Counted from the stretch's first letter, positions 20,997-30,533 are shown. The stretch: DNA of 64,000 nucleotides from Roseiarcus sp963770035 (GCA_963770035.1 CAVYON010000031.1:201662-265661); one strand, 5' to 3'. The notes: generated from the letters alone by a model not told the origin. A program made the numbers and translations.

Positions 20997-22088
20997 GCTG
21001 GCCTCGCGCCGACCGGATAGAAACCGGGCGGCGCGGGCAGCGCGCGATTCGTCACCGCCATCGCCTTGAACAGCGCGCCCATCTCGCCCTTGCCCTTGCC
21101 GACCAGCCGGTTGCGCGCCTGCTGCAACTCCCCCGCCCGTTCCGGACCCGCGCGCTCGGCGAGCGCCTTGGTCCTGAGCTCGATGCCGATCGCCCTCAGG
21201 AAATCGCCCTGATCGATCGGCCCGTGAACGGCCGCGCCGGTCGCCGCCGCGCTTCGGGCCATCGCGGCGAAATCGACATGCGCGGTCAGATCGCATTCGC
21301 CGGGCATGGCCAGCGGATCGACGTACCGATGCGCCCGCAGGGCCTGAAGCGTGTCGCCGTAGCCGGTCACGGAATGGCCGTAGTCGATGAACAGCGCCGC
21401 GCCGCCCTGGCGGGCGACCCGCCCCCCGAGCTGGAAAATGAGGCGATGGGCGGCCGGATTGACTTCGAGCACCTCGCCGTCCGGCGCGTTGGCGCGGATG
21501 TCGGGCTCGGCGCGGGACGCGACGTCGAAGGCGAGCGCGCCCCCGTCGTTCAGGCGTACGATGCGCTCCCGCCATTGTCCGCCCAGCCGCACGAACTGGC
21601 GCACCGGCAACGCATCGAGAAACTCGTTGCCGATCACGATCGCCGGACCGTCCGGGATCTCCTTCAGCGACTGGGCCCAGGCGATCGGCACGCCGGCCTC
21701 GAGCAACACTTCGTGCTGCGTCGCCGCCAGGGCCGGGCTCGTCTCCAGGAGTCGGACGTCGAGGGCGGCGCGAAAGTCCGGCACGATGCGCGCCGCCCGC
21801 AGCGCGTCGCTCATCAGAGTCCCCCGCCCCGGCCCCAATTCGACCAGGCGGACGGGATTTGGCGAGCCCATGGTCGACCAGACCTCCGCCGCCCACAGGC
21901 CGATCAGCTCGCCGAACATCTGCGAGATCTCGGGCGACGTGGTGAAATCGCCGGTGGCCCCGAACGGATCCCGATTTCATGTAATAGCCGTGCTCGGGAT
22001 GAGCGAGCGCAAGCTCCATGTAGCGTTCGACGGTAATCGGGCCCTTGAGGGCGATCAGCGCCTTCATCTCGTCGAGAAGGGTCGTCAT
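20993..22088 (-). CDS. SAM-dependent methyltransferase MidA/NDUFAF7 family, frameshifted
   Basis: Class I methyltransferase of the DUF185/MidA family (the mitochondrial relative methylates a complex I Arg). It begins MTTLLDEMKALIALKGPITVERYM at 22088, two bases after the lgt stop. After HPEHGYYMKS the frame is broken at 21970-21972 (GGGATCC; one G fewer restores DPFGATGDFTTSPEISQMFGE). The rest is intact: VELGPGRGTLM is the SAM site, then EVLLEAGVP.., IVIGNEFLDALPVRQFV and FIDYGH. About 364 codons in total, the normal length. A sequence error is the simplest reading. Confidence 0.88.
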
Positions 22089-22089
22089 C

Positions 22090-22905
22090 TCAGCTCCTCT
22101 TGCGGCCCAGGCTCAGGGCGATCAGACCGAGACCGACGACGATCATCGGCGCAGACAGCGCCATGCCCATGGTCAGGCCCCGGCCGAGATCCTCGAGGCG
22201 AGGATCGGGCTCGCGGAAAAACTCGCTGAAGATGCGCGCCGCTCCATAGAGAATCCCGAACGCGCCGGCGATCAGCCCCGGCCGCTGCAACGCGCCCCGG
22301 CGCGCCAGCGCATAAAGGATGACGAACGCCAGCACGCCCTCGAGAAGCGCCTCGTAGATCTGGCTCGGATGGCGCGGCAGGCCGTCGGTCCCGGGAAAAA
22401 TCACCGCCCACGGCACGTCGGTGGGACGGCCCCAGAGTTCCGGGCGGATGAAATTGGCGATTCGACCGAAAAACAGGCCGATCGGGGCGACCAGCGCGAC
22501 AAGGTCCATCACCGTCATCAGCGGCGCATGATAGCGCCGCGCAAACAGCGCCATGCCGAGAAAGCAGCCAATCAGGCCGCCGTGGAAGGCCATGCCCCCT
22601 TCCCAGACTTTGAACACGTCCAGCGGATGAGCGAGGTAATAGTCGGGGTCGTAGAACAGCACGTTGCCGAGCCGCCCGCCGATGATCACGCCGAAGGCGC
22701 AATAGACGAGAAGATCGTCGATGCTTTCGGCGCCCGGCCGCTTCGCGCCTCGCCAGAAGACATCGTTGGCCACGATCCGGCGGACCGTCCACCAGCCGAG
22801 GATGAGGCCGGCGATGTAGGCGAGCGCGTACCAGCGGATCGCCAGGGGGCCCCACTGCACGAGAACGGGATTGATCGCGGGAAACGGCAGGACAAGCATC
22901 GGCAT
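22090..22905 (-). CDS. lgt: Prolipoprotein diacylglyceryl transferase
   Basis: Inner-membrane enzyme that moves diacylglycerol from phosphatidylglycerol to the lipobox Cys of prelipoproteins; 271 residues with seven membrane segments. The Lgt signature GRIANFIRPELWGRPTDVPW is near residue 147 and RHPSQIYEALLEGV follows. The start MPMLVLPFPAINPVL at 22905 matches the family. It is followed without gap by the MidA-like gene and then pgeF, forming one operon. Confidence 0.96.
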   Translation of the reverse strand: MPMLVLPFPAINPVLVQWGPLAIRWYALAYIAGLILGWWTVRRIVANDVFWRGAKRPGAESIDDLLVYCAFGVIIGGRLGNVLFYDPDYYLAHPLDVFKVWEGGMAFHGGLIGCFLGMALFARRYHAPLMTVMDLVALVAPIGLFFGRIANFIRPELWGRPTDVPWAVIFPGTDGLPRHPSQIYEALLEGVLAFVILYALARRGALQRPGLIAGAFGILYGAARIFSEFFREPDPRLEDLGRGLTMGMALSAPMIVVGLGLIALSLGRKRS

Positions 22906-22986
22906 CGGGGCAAAGCTGATGCTCCGGGCCCCTCATGGCGTCAAGGTCGGGGGACGGGTTTACCAAGAGGTTTCGTCGTTCCCGCC

Positions 22987-23743
22987 TTAGCCTGCGGCCG
23001 GCTTCAGCCGATGGACGGCCAGCCGGTCGTACAGCGGCCGTGCGGCGGCGGCGATCGGTTTGAGGGCGTCCGGCAAGTCGTCGAAGCCGATCTCCCGGCG
23101 CGGCGGCGCAAATCCCGTCGACTGTTCGACGGACTGATACCAGGCCGGCGCCCAGACTCCATCGGTGTCGCGCCGGCCCGCGGGCCACGACAGCATTGCG
23201 GGATCGAACGGGAATTGCGGCCGCCCCGCACAGCGCCGAAAGCGTTCCGCGCGGGTCGGCGAGCACGTCCTCGGCCTCGACGACCGGAGGGGCGCGGCCG
23301 AGCCGGTCGGCCGCGCGGTCGAAGAGTTCGGCCTGGGCAGGCAGCCCGATCTCGTCGAGGGTGAAGTCCTCGCGCTTCCGCGCATAGGAGGCGAGCACGG
23401 CCTCGGGCGCACGAATGAGGAACGCATTGGCGAGCCCGTCCGTCCACTCCCGGCCGAATTGCGGCAGCAGGTGGTGGGTCATGTGCTTCTGGTACCAGAC
23501 CGGCCGGTCCTGCGGCGGCGGTCCCGTGAGCGCCGCGGCGACCGCGCGCCAGTCGGCCGGCTGCGAAGCGATCACCTCGTCGCGCATCGGATGCACAAGA
23601 CCGGTGGCGACGAGATAGGCGGCGTAGAGCGGCTCGTCCGTGACGGCGCAGTCCGCCCGCGCCCCGAAGGCGCGCATCATCGCGGTCGAGATGTTGCGTG
23701 GACCGGACCACATCGCGATCCGCACCATCGGCGCCGCCGTCAA
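22987..23743 (-). CDS. Sulfotransferase-like protein, frameshifted
   Basis: A P-loop protein of the sulfotransferase-like family commonly found beside branched-chain aminotransferases. The N-terminal VRIAMWSGPRNISTAMMRAF is the nucleotide-binding loop, followed by DEPLYAAYLVATG and YQKHMTHHLLP. At 23210-23212 an extra C (ATTCCCGTTC) shifts the frame; the next frame continues FDPAMLSWPAGRRDTDGVW to the stop at 22987, giving the usual ~250 residues. The TTG at 23743 is preferred as start (AAGGGGGA upstream, TTGA overlap with the aminotransferase stop); ATG at 23728 is the alternative. Substrate unknown. Confidence 0.8.
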
Positions 23744-24699
23744 CGGCCGTTCCCCCTTGCCTCTTCGGCCTCGAGCGCCTTGACGGCCGCCCTGAGGCGC
23801 CGGGTCATCGGCCCCGAGCGGTCCTCGCCCGAAGGCGCGGCGTCGCCGATCGGTCGGCCGTCGACCGACGCCACCGGCACGAGCCCGGCGAAGGTCCCCG
23901 TGGTGAAGGCCTCGTCTGCGCCATAGACGTCGAACAGCGAGAAGTCCTTCTCGAAGGCGGCAACGCCCTCGCGCCGCGCCGCCTCGAGCACGGCGCCGCG
24001 GGTGATGCCGCCGAGACAGTAGCCGCCGGCCGAGGTCCAGACTTCGCCCTTGCGCACGATGAAGAAATGCGTGGAATTGCAGGTTGCGACGAAGCCCCGG
24101 TCGTCGAGCATCAGCGCCTCGTCCGCCCCGGCCTCCATCGCCTGGATGCAGGCGAGGATGCAATTGAGCTTCGAATGGGAGTTGAGCTTCTGGTCCTGCT
24201 CGGCCGGCCCGGTGCGGCGGATATGGACGGTGAAAAGCCTCACGCCGTCGGCGAAGAGTTCCGGCCTCGGCCGTTTCCATTCCGGAATGATGACGACGGT
24301 CGCGCCGCCGACGGTCAGGCGGGGATCCTGATAGGGCGAGCGCTTGACGCCGCGGGTCACCATCAGACGGATGTGGACGCCGTCCGTCATGCCGTTGGCC
24401 TCGATCGTCTCGGTGAGCCGCGCCTTGATCGCGTCGCGGGTGAGGCCGATGTCGATCCGGAGCATCTTCGCCCCGTCCCACAGGCGATCGAGATGCCGGT
24501 CGAGGAACACGATGCGTCCGTCGACCAGCCGCAAACCCTCCCAGACGCCGTCGCCGAGCACGAAGCCGGAATTGAACACGGAGACCTTCGCCTCCGCCCG
24601 AGGGGCAAGCGAGCCGTTCACGCTGATCAGGACAGTGTCGTTGCGGGGGTCGCCGACGTATTCCTGCGTACCGGCGGATAAGGGCGCGTGTTCCGGCAT
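23740..24699 (-). CDS. Branched-chain aminotransferase-like protein (PLP class IV)
   Basis: A 319-residue fold-type IV PLP enzyme. VFNSGFVLGDGVWEGLRLVDG, DRHLDRLWDGAKML, LNSHSKLNCILACIQA (the Lys is the PLP-binding residue), ADEALMLDDRGFVATCNSTHFF and AFTTGTFAGLVPV are the family blocks. It belongs with branched-chain aminotransferases and D-amino acid transaminases; sequence alone does not separate these. Start MPEHAPLSAGTQEYVGDPR at 24699 is where family similarity begins. The sulfotransferase-like gene is translationally coupled downstream. Confidence 0.88.
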   Translation of the reverse strand: MPEHAPLSAGTQEYVGDPRNDTVLISVNGSLAPRAEAKVSVFNSGFVLGDGVWEGLRLVDGRIVFLDRHLDRLWDGAKMLRIDIGLTRDAIKARLTETIEANGMTDGVHIRLMVTRGVKRSPYQDPRLTVGGATVVIIPEWKRPRPELFADGVRLFTVHIRRTGPAEQDQKLNSHSKLNCILACIQAMEAGADEALMLDDRGFVATCNSTHFFIVRKGEVWTSAGGYCLGGITRGAVLEAARREGVAAFEKDFSLFDVYGADEAFTTGTFAGLVPVASVDGRPIGDAAPSGEDRSGPMTRRLRAAVKALEAEEARGNGR

Positions 24700-24878
24700 G
24701 ATTCCCAATCGTTGATCGCGTCGCCCAGCATGCCGGGCCGGCGCGTCCGCGGCAAGGGTCGAGCGCCGCGGACGGCGCGGGCGGCGAGAGCGACCATATC
24801 CCGCCTTGCCTTCGCCCTTCTGCTCGGGCAGGGAGGGCCAAGGCGGACGCCGGCCCTGCAACAACGGACAAGCGAGCG

Positions 24879-25847
24879 ATGAAGCGGGTTCAGGACATCG
24901 CATGGCCGGTCATTGGCCTTAGCGCGGTGGCCGTATCGTCCTGGCTCCTGTTCAAGGAATTGCGCGGCCTCTCCTATGCAAGCCTGCGCGAGGCGTTCAC
25001 CTCGATCTCGCCGGCGCGCTGGGCGATGGCCTGCGGCTCGACCGCGCTCGCCTATTCGGCGCTCGCCTGGTACGACCGGATCGCGCTTATCCATCTCGGC
25101 CGGAGGATCGGCTGGCCGTTCGTCGCCCTCACCTCCTTCGTCACCTACGCCATCGCCCACAACATCGGCGCCTCGGTCTTTTCGGGCGCGGTCATCCGCT
25201 ACCGCGCCTATTCGACCCGGGGCCTCAATATGGGCGAGGTCGGGCTCGTGGTCGCCTTCTGCTCCTTCACCTTCGGCCTCGGGGCGGTCACGCTCGGCGG
25301 CCTCCTGCTCACGTTTCGCCCCGACCTCGTGGAACGCTTCGAGGGCGCACCGGACTGGGTCGGGCAAACGGCCGGCGCGGTCCTGCTCGCCGCGCCGTGT
25401 CTCTATGGGCTTGGCTCGCTCCTGCATTTCCCATCGTTGCGCGTCGCCGGGTTCACGCTCAGCTATCCCCGGCCGCCGGTTGCGGCGCGGCAATTGCTCG
25501 CCGGGCCGCTGGAACTCGTCGGAGCGGCCGGGATCATCTTTTTCGCCCTGCCCGCCGCAAACCCCGGCTTCATTGTGGTGCTCGGCGTGTTCATCGCCTC
25601 GTTCTGCCTGGCGCTGGTCAGCCACGCTCCTGGCGGCCTCGGCGTTCTCGAGATCGCGTTTCTCAGCGGCCTGCCGGACGCGCCGCAAGCCAATGTCGTG
25701 GCGGCGCTGCTGGTGTTCCGCCTGCTCTATCTCATCCTTCCGTTCGTCTTCGCGCTTGCGGTCGTGCTCGCCTTCGAGCGCCATCGCTGGCGGTCCCTCG
25801 TTACCCTCGGAGCCAAACGCGCCCATGCCGGCAACGATCACGATTGA
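24879..25847 (+). CDS. UPF0104/LPG-synthase-like integral membrane protein
   Basis: A 322-residue inner-membrane protein with about eight hydrophobic segments. ALTSFVTYAIAHNIGASVFSGA, RYRAYSTRGL and SHAPGGLGVLEIAFL match the conserved PG..E and RY..YS features of the lysylphosphatidylglycerol-synthase transmembrane (YbhN-like) family. The aminoacyl-transferase domain of full MprF is absent, so it is a stand-alone flippase-like membrane domain. Its 3' end overlaps pncA by 23 bases. Confidence 0.87.
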   Translation: MKRVQDIAWPVIGLSAVAVSSWLLFKELRGLSYASLREAFTSISPARWAMACGSTALAYSALAWYDRIALIHLGRRIGWPFVALTSFVTYAIAHNIGASVFSGAVIRYRAYSTRGLNMGEVGLVVAFCSFTFGLGAVTLGGLLLTFRPDLVERFEGAPDWVGQTAGAVLLAAPCLYGLGSLLHFPSLRVAGFTLSYPRPPVAARQLLAGPLELVGAAGIIFFALPAANPGFIVVLGVFIASFCLALVSHAPGGLGVLEIAFLSGLPDAPQANVVAALLVFRLLYLILPFVFALAVVLAFERHRWRSLVTLGAKRAHAGNDHD

Positions 25848-26463
25848 ACCGACCGACATTCTTCTGGCTGTCGACCTGCAGCCCGACTTCATGCCGGGCG
25901 GCGCGCTCCCGGTCGACGAAGGCGACGTCGTCGTGCCGCTGATCAACGCGCTGATGCGCCGGTTCCCCCATGTCGTTCTGACGCAGGACTGGCACCCGCC
26001 GGGCCACGCCTCGTTCGCCTCGACCCATGCAGCGGCGCCGTTCGAGACCAAACGGCTCGGCTACGGCGACCAGACCCTGTGGCCCGACCATTGCGTCCAG
26101 GGAACGGCGGGGGCGGCTCTGCATCCGGCGCTCGAGACCGACGCGGCCTTCCTGATCCTGCGCAAGGGCATGCACCCGGGGGTGGACTCCTACTCGGCTT
26201 TCGTCGAAGCCGACGGCGCGACGACGACGGGGCTCGCCGCGCTGCTGCACGCCCGCGGCGTCAAGCGCGTCTTCTGCTGCGGGCTCGCCACCGACTTCTG
26301 CGTCGCCTATTCCGCCCTCGACGCCCGCGCCGCGGGCTTCGAGGTCTTCGTCATCGAGGACGCCTGCCGGTCGATCGACGCCGACGGCTCGCTGGAGGCG
26401 GCCTGGGCCCGGATGAACGCCGCCGAGGTCTGGCGCATCCAGTCGCGGGAGATCTTGGGCTAA
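25825..26463 (+). CDS. pncA: Nicotinamidase
   Basis: Converts nicotinamide to nicotinic acid for NAD salvage; 212 residues. The catalytic triad is visible as Asp17 (VDLQPDF), Lys114 (LRKGMHPG) and Cys159 (LATDFCVAYSA); the metal ligands are in TQDWHPPGHASF, and the cis-peptide region precedes Cys. ATG at 25825 lies inside the end of the membrane protein gene, so translation is probably coupled. A longer in-frame extension 5' of this ATG is just the shadow of the upstream gene. Confidence 0.94.
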   Translation: MPATITIEPTDILLAVDLQPDFMPGGALPVDEGDVVVPLINALMRRFPHVVLTQDWHPPGHASFASTHAAAPFETKRLGYGDQTLWPDHCVQGTAGAALHPALETDAAFLILRKGMHPGVDSYSAFVEADGATTTGLAALLHARGVKRVFCCGLATDFCVAYSALDARAAGFEVFVIEDACRSIDADGSLEAAWARMNAAEVWRIQSREILG

Positions 26464-26750
26464 TGGGTGCGAGCTGCACGGGTCCGGCGCCCTGCTAACA
26501 GGCGCTTTTGTCGCGCGGCGGTCGCGTCTCCGTCCGGAAAGCCGTGCAATATCATGGCGCTGCTGTCTTGCAACCCAAAGGTTGCGGGAAAGAACGGGGG
26601 CGGAACAGGCGCGTTAGCAGGGCAAAAACGGCGCCGAACAGGTCGTTATCAGGTCGGATCAGGCAAGGACCAAGCGGGCGAAACCGGGCGCGGGACAGGG
26701 CGCAGCCGGGTTGCAAGGCGCGGCCGGGGCCGCTTTTCCGGCGGGTTGCT

Positions 26751-27776
26751 CTAACCGACCGGGGCCTCGGCCGAGGCGAGGCGCTGTTCGGCCGGAACCC
26801 GCTCCCGCTCGACCCGCGCCATCGCGCGCTCGAGCACGTCGAGGCCGGCCCCTGGCCGCACGCCTTCCACCGCCAGGATCTGACGAAAAGCTCGGGCGCC
26901 GCGCCGGCCGGCGAACAGGCCGTGCAGGTGGCGGGTGAAGTCGTGCAGGCGTTCGCCGCGCTGAAGCCCCGCTGCGATCACAGGAAAGAACGCCGCCAGC
27001 GCGTCAAAAGCGTCGGCGACCGGCGCCGGTTCGCCAAAGATCTCCGGATCGACGCCGATGAGAAGCTCCGGGTTCTGGTAGGCGGCGCGGCCGATCATGA
27101 CCCCGTCGACATGGACAAGATGGGCGCGCGCCGCCGCGAGGTCCGGCACGCCGCCGTTGATCGCGATCGGCCAGTCGGGATGGGCGCGCTTCAACGCATA
27201 GACGAGGCCGTAGTCGAGCGGCGGCACGGTGCGATTGTCCTTCGGGCTCAGGCCCTCGAGCCAGGCCTTGCGGGCGTGCACGATCAGCGCGTCCGCTCCG
27301 GCCGCCTTCACCGCGCCGGCGAAGGCGAGCAACGTCTCGCCCGGATCCTGGTCGTCGACGCCGATCCGGCATTTGACCGTCACCGGCACGCGAACGGCGC
27401 CCTTCATCGCCGCGACCCCCTCGGCGACCATCCCCGGCTCGCGCATCAGGCAGGCGCCGAACCGGCCGCTCTGCACCCGGTCCGACGGGCAGCCGCAGTT
27501 CAGGTTGATCTCGTCGTAGCCGAAATCGGCGCCGATCCGGGCGGCTTCGGCCAGCCGCCCCGGCGCCGAGCCGCCGAGTTGCAGCGCCACCGGATGCTCG
27601 GCCGGATCGAAGCCGATCAGCCGCTCGCGCGGACCGAACACCACGGCGTCGGCGGTGACCATCTCGGTATAGAGGCGGGCGCGGCGCGTCAGCAGGCGAT
27701 GGAACGCCCGGCAGCGCCGGTCGGTCCAATCCATCATCGGCGCGACGGACAGCCTATAGGTTTGAAAGTCTAGCAT
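26751..27776 (-). CDS. dusA: tRNA-dihydrouridine synthase A
   Basis: FMN-dependent reductase of D-loop uridines (U20/U20a in E. coli), 341 residues. VAPMMDWTDRRCRAFHRLLT, MVTADAV, NLNCGCPSDRV with catalytic Cys94, VKCRIGVDDQD, VHARKAWLEGLSPKDNR and INGGV are the DusA-type blocks. Start MLDFQTYRLSVAPM at 27776. It is monocistronic. The 290 bases between pncA and this gene (26464-26750) hold no gene, only a weak GC stem with TTTT near 26720-26737. Confidence 0.95.
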   Translation of the reverse strand: MLDFQTYRLSVAPMMDWTDRRCRAFHRLLTRRARLYTEMVTADAVVFGPRERLIGFDPAEHPVALQLGGSAPGRLAEAARIGADFGYDEINLNCGCPSDRVQSGRFGACLMREPGMVAEGVAAMKGAVRVPVTVKCRIGVDDQDPGETLLAFAGAVKAAGADALIVHARKAWLEGLSPKDNRTVPPLDYGLVYALKRAHPDWPIAINGGVPDLAAARAHLVHVDGVMIGRAAYQNPELLIGVDPEIFGEPAPVADAFDALAAFFPVIAAGLQRGERLHDFTRHLHGLFAGRRGARAFRQILAVEGVRPGAGLDVLERAMARVERERVPAEQRLASAEAPVG

Positions 27777-27887
27777 TTTTCGGTAACATCAATCCGTCGG
27801 ATCGCGCTTTGTACACTCCTTTACGGCGCGACACGCCATCCCGCGCCGCGATTCTGCGCACTGCCTCGGATGAGAGGCAGGCATCGC

Positions 27888-27916
27888 TTGCAACCAATCC
27901 CATCTACCCACATATT
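27888..27916 (+). promoter_or_regulatory. Candidate sigma-70 promoter of the MbcA/RES module
   Basis: TTGCAA at 27888, a 17-base spacer, then CATATT at 27911. The predicted -10 overlaps the dyad operator at 27914-27935, and transcription would begin just before the GTG start at 27946. Assignment is by motif only. Confidence 0.4.
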
Positions 27917-27935
27917 GACCGTAATATCGGTCAAT
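27914..27935. promoter_or_regulatory. Dyad operator of the toxin-antitoxin module
   Basis: ATTGACCG, six-base spacer TAATAT, then CGGTCAAT: perfect 8-base arms. It overlaps the proposed -10 and lies ten bases before the antitoxin start, the usual place for autoregulation by an antitoxin with helix-turn-helix. Confidence 0.55.
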
Positions 27936-27945
27936 GGAGCGGCAC

Positions 27946-28382
27946 GTGACGGAGCAGCTAAGGCAGCAGCCGGATCGGGCGGACGCCCGCTCGCGCGGAA
28001 AGTCGTCCGTCATGCCGCCACGGGCCGTTTCTCAATCACCAGCCTGATGGACGATCGCGGCGCAGTGAAGGTCGATGATGTGGCCGAGGCCTTTGGCATG
28101 TCCAAGGCCCAACTGGCGGACACCGCCGGCCTCGCGCGCGAGGTCTTCCAGAAAGCCAGCCGCCGCGACGGCCCCAAGGCCCAAAGCCGGGTGCGTGAGA
28201 TGCTGGAGATCATCAACCTCGTCCAGGGTTGGGCGGGCGGCGCTGCGCAGGCGATGGCTTGGTATCGCGCCGAGCCCATCCCGGCCTTTGGCGGCCGCAC
28301 GGCCGAGTCCTTGGTCAAGTCCGGCTACGCCACGGCGGTGCGCGACTACGTCGATCACCTGGCGACCGGCGGATACGCTTGA
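27946..28382 (+). CDS. MbcA/ParS/Xre-family antitoxin, probable one-base deletion near its start
   Basis: Antitoxin partner of a RES toxin. Residues ~15-75 (GRFSITSLMDDRGAVKVDDVAEAFGMSKAQL) form the Xre-like N-terminal domain and the C-terminal MbcA/ParS domain contains AMAWYRAEPIPAFGGRTAESLVKSG and YVDHLATGGYA. The GTG at 27946 with GGAG upstream gives MTEQLRQQPDR, but reaching GRPLARKVV needs one extra G in the GGG at 27977-27979. Without the indel the frame extends back to an ATG at 27870 upstream of the operator, which is less likely. Its stop overlaps the toxin start. Confidence 0.82.
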
Positions 28383-28899
28383 GATTTCAAAGGCGAGGGC
28401 TTTCGGGCGCACGACCCCAACTGGGCTTGGAGCCCCCTGTCGGGCGCTGGCGCCGCGCTCAAGGGACGCCGATTCAACTGGCCCGGACTTCGAAACGCTC
28501 TATCTCTCGCTGAGCTTCAACACCGTATTTCGCGAGGTGTCCGGGGGCTTCGCGCACAGGCTTACGCCCTATGTCCTTTGCAGCTACGACATCGCCTGCG
28601 AGGACATCGCAGATCTGCGGACAGACGCGGACAGAGCGGCCCTGGGCGTCGGACTGAGTGACCTTTCCTGCGCATGGGGCGATGCGCTGATCGCCGGACG
28701 GGAACCGGAATCGTGGTCCGTGGTCAGGCGTCTGATCGAAGGCGGCTACGCTGGGGCCCTGGTCCCGAGCTTCGCCAACGGCGCGACGGCGGACGATCAG
28801 AACCTTATGCTCTGGCGCTGGGGACCAGATCTCCCGCACAAGGTCATGGTGTATGATCCGACCGGAAAGCTTCCGAAGAACCAGCTATCTTGGACGTAG
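28379..28899 (+). CDS. RES-domain toxin, two one-base frameshifts
   Basis: NAD-degrading toxin of the RES family, about 172 codons. The TTG at 28379 overlaps the antitoxin TGA (TTGA). With one T removed from TTT at 28385-28387 it starts LRFKGEGFRAHDPNWAWS; with one T removed at 28490-28491 it continues KGRRFNWPG..ETLYLSLSFNTVFREVSGGF, carrying the conserved Arg, Glu and Ser region of the family, then YVLCSYDIACEDIADL to the TAG at 28897. As sequenced, no full toxin can be made; whether this is inactivation or base-calling error is open. Confidence 0.8.
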
Positions 28900-28903
28900 G
28901 ACG

Positions 28904-29230
28904 ATGGCGAAGACGGCAAGGATGACTGAGAGCGGCATCCTCGGCACTGTCCACAAGACCGCCGCCGGCCTGCGCCGCGCCGGCGTCATCGACAAGGCGA
29001 CCATGCGCGAGTTCCACGCCCTGTGCCTGACCCCGGTGACGCCGATGGCGCCGGAGGAGATCAAAGCGCTGCGAGAGCGTGAACAGGTCTCACAGCCGGT
29101 GTTCGCGAGCTATCTGAACGTCCGCAAGGATGCGGTCAGCAAGTGGGAGCGCGGCGAAAAGCGGCCGGATGGGCGGTCGCTGAAATTGCTGAACCTGGTG
29201 AAGACGAAGGGATTGCGGGCGATCGCCTAG
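28904..29230 (+). CDS. HigA/NadS-like helix-turn-helix antitoxin
   Basis: A 108-residue Xre-type regulator. Residues ~45-100 contain LCLTPVTPMAPEEIKALREREQVSQPVFASYLN, then VRKDAVSKWERGEKRPDG and LKLLNLVKTKGL, the pattern of antitoxins paired with HigB/RelE toxins. Here no HigB gene is present; instead it begins five bases after the RES stop, with TAGGA as ribosome site. It may serve as an additional regulator of the MbcA/RES operon or be an orphan of a lost HigBA pair. Confidence 0.87.
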   Translation: MAKTARMTESGILGTVHKTAAGLRRAGVIDKATMREFHALCLTPVTPMAPEEIKALREREQVSQPVFASYLNVRKDAVSKWERGEKRPDGRSLKLLNLVKTKGLRAIA

Positions 29231-29351
29231 GCTGCAAGGTCGTCATGGACAATCGCACGCTATACGGAAGCAGCATGGCGGTGGATAGAGGCGAGGCTAT
29301 GCTGATTGTCGCGGGCCGAGCGCGGGCTCGACGTTCTGCCGAGACCCACCG

Positions 29352-30185
29352 ATGCGCTTTTCCGTCCGCCATGAGACGACCTATCGCTATTCGGCCCCGG
29401 TGCGCCTGGCGGCGCATGTGCTCCGGTTCAACCCGCGTCCGGACGCGGGCGCGCTGGTCGAGCGGGCGCTGGTCGTCGAGCCCGAGCCGGCAAAGCGCGA
29501 GGATCGACTCGATCGGTTCGGCAACCTCGTGACGCGGGTCGAGTTCGCCGGCCCGTCCGATCTTTTGCGCATCGACAGCCGCTTTGCGGTTGAGCTCGCG
29601 CCGGCCCCCGCGGTCCCGCTCAACGGCCGGCCGAGCCTGCCGTGGCTCACCAACGCGCGCGATCCCTACGCCATCTATGTCGAGGCCGATGACGCGGACG
29701 GAGCGGTGCGCGCCTTCGCCCGCAGGCTCGCGGTCGAGAGCGGCGGCGATCCGCTCGCCTTCCTCGATCGGCTGAACGTCCGGCTCTATCGCGACATCCG
29801 CCACGACATCCGCCCCGACGGCGCGGCGCGGCCGCCGGAGGAGACGCTTGCGCTCGGACACGGCGCCTGCCGCGACGTGACGATGCTGTTCCTCGCCGCC
29901 TGCCGCAGTCTCGGCGTCCCGGCGCGCTTCGTCAGCGGCTATCAGGCCCATGCCGAGACCGCAGACGGGCGCCGCCACCTGCACGCCTGGCCCGAGGCGT
30001 TCGTGCCCGGCGTCGGTTGGCGCGGCTACGACCCGACGCATGGCCTCGCGGTGTCGGATGGCCATCTCGCGCTTTCCGCCGCGCCCGACCAGGCGGCGAC
30101 CATGCCGGTCGAGGGCGGTTTTTACGGACAAGGCGTGACCTCGACTCTCACTTACGCGATCGCCATCGCGACCGATCCAGCGTGA
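29352..30185 (+). CDS. Transglutaminase-like cysteine protease family protein
   Basis: A 277-residue protein with an N-terminal Bact_transglu_N beta-domain (MRFSVRHETTYRYSAPVRLAAHVLRFNP..) and a transglutaminase-core domain. The triad is visible as Cys173 (LGHGACRDVTML), His211 (HLHAWPEAF) and Asp227 (GYDPTHG). No signal peptide. The family is thought to act as peptidase or peptide ligase; some alphaproteobacterial members sit in operons with circularly permuted ATP-grasp proteins, but none is adjacent here. Start ATG at 29352. Confidence 0.9.
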   Translation: MRFSVRHETTYRYSAPVRLAAHVLRFNPRPDAGALVERALVVEPEPAKREDRLDRFGNLVTRVEFAGPSDLLRIDSRFAVELAPAPAVPLNGRPSLPWLTNARDPYAIYVEADDADGAVRAFARRLAVESGGDPLAFLDRLNVRLYRDIRHDIRPDGAARPPEETLALGHGACRDVTMLFLAACRSLGVPARFVSGYQAHAETADGRRHLHAWPEAFVPGVGWRGYDPTHGLAVSDGHLALSAAPDQAATMPVEGGFYGQGVTSTLTYAIAIATDPA

Positions 30186-30533
30186 AGAGAGGCCCCGAGA
30201 CGCGGCGCCGAAGCGCGCCCTCTTGCGGGAGGGCGGCCTTCGACCCTGGGGGGAAGTTCGTCGCGGCCAGATTAACTTGGCGACTCGACTTACTGGGCGT
30301 TGCGGGTTGGATCGGGAATGCGACCGGGAGAGGAACGGCGCTCGCTAGGCGATTCCTAACGGGCGGTCTTGCCAGGGGTCGACAAGGGAGATGGCAACCG
30401 GCCTAGGTGAAAAGCACCAACCTGTCGTTTTGGCGAGTTGCAGGAAGAATTAAATCACAGAAAACCTATTAATAAGTTGCGTGCAATTATTTTGCGTGTT
30501 CATGTGCAAATCCGCAATATTGGGTGCGTAATT
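30186..30533. other. Intergenic, AT-rich 3' half
   Basis: No gene. The last ~100 bases are markedly AT-rich and contain TTGCGTG twice (near 30477 and 30492); the second copy, followed at 17 bases by CAATAT, is a possible weak promoter for the BON-domain gene. Confidence 0.35.

Noticed and set aside
24913..26463. Apparent 516-residue fusion protein ending in nicotinamidase
   Set aside because: The N-terminal ~300 residues are an out-of-frame reading of the membrane protein gene; pncA has its own ATG at 25825 and full family length.
26720..26737. GCGGC..GCCGC followed by TTTT as a pncA terminator
   Set aside because: Only about five stem pairs, more than 250 bases from the stop codon; too weak to list as a feature.
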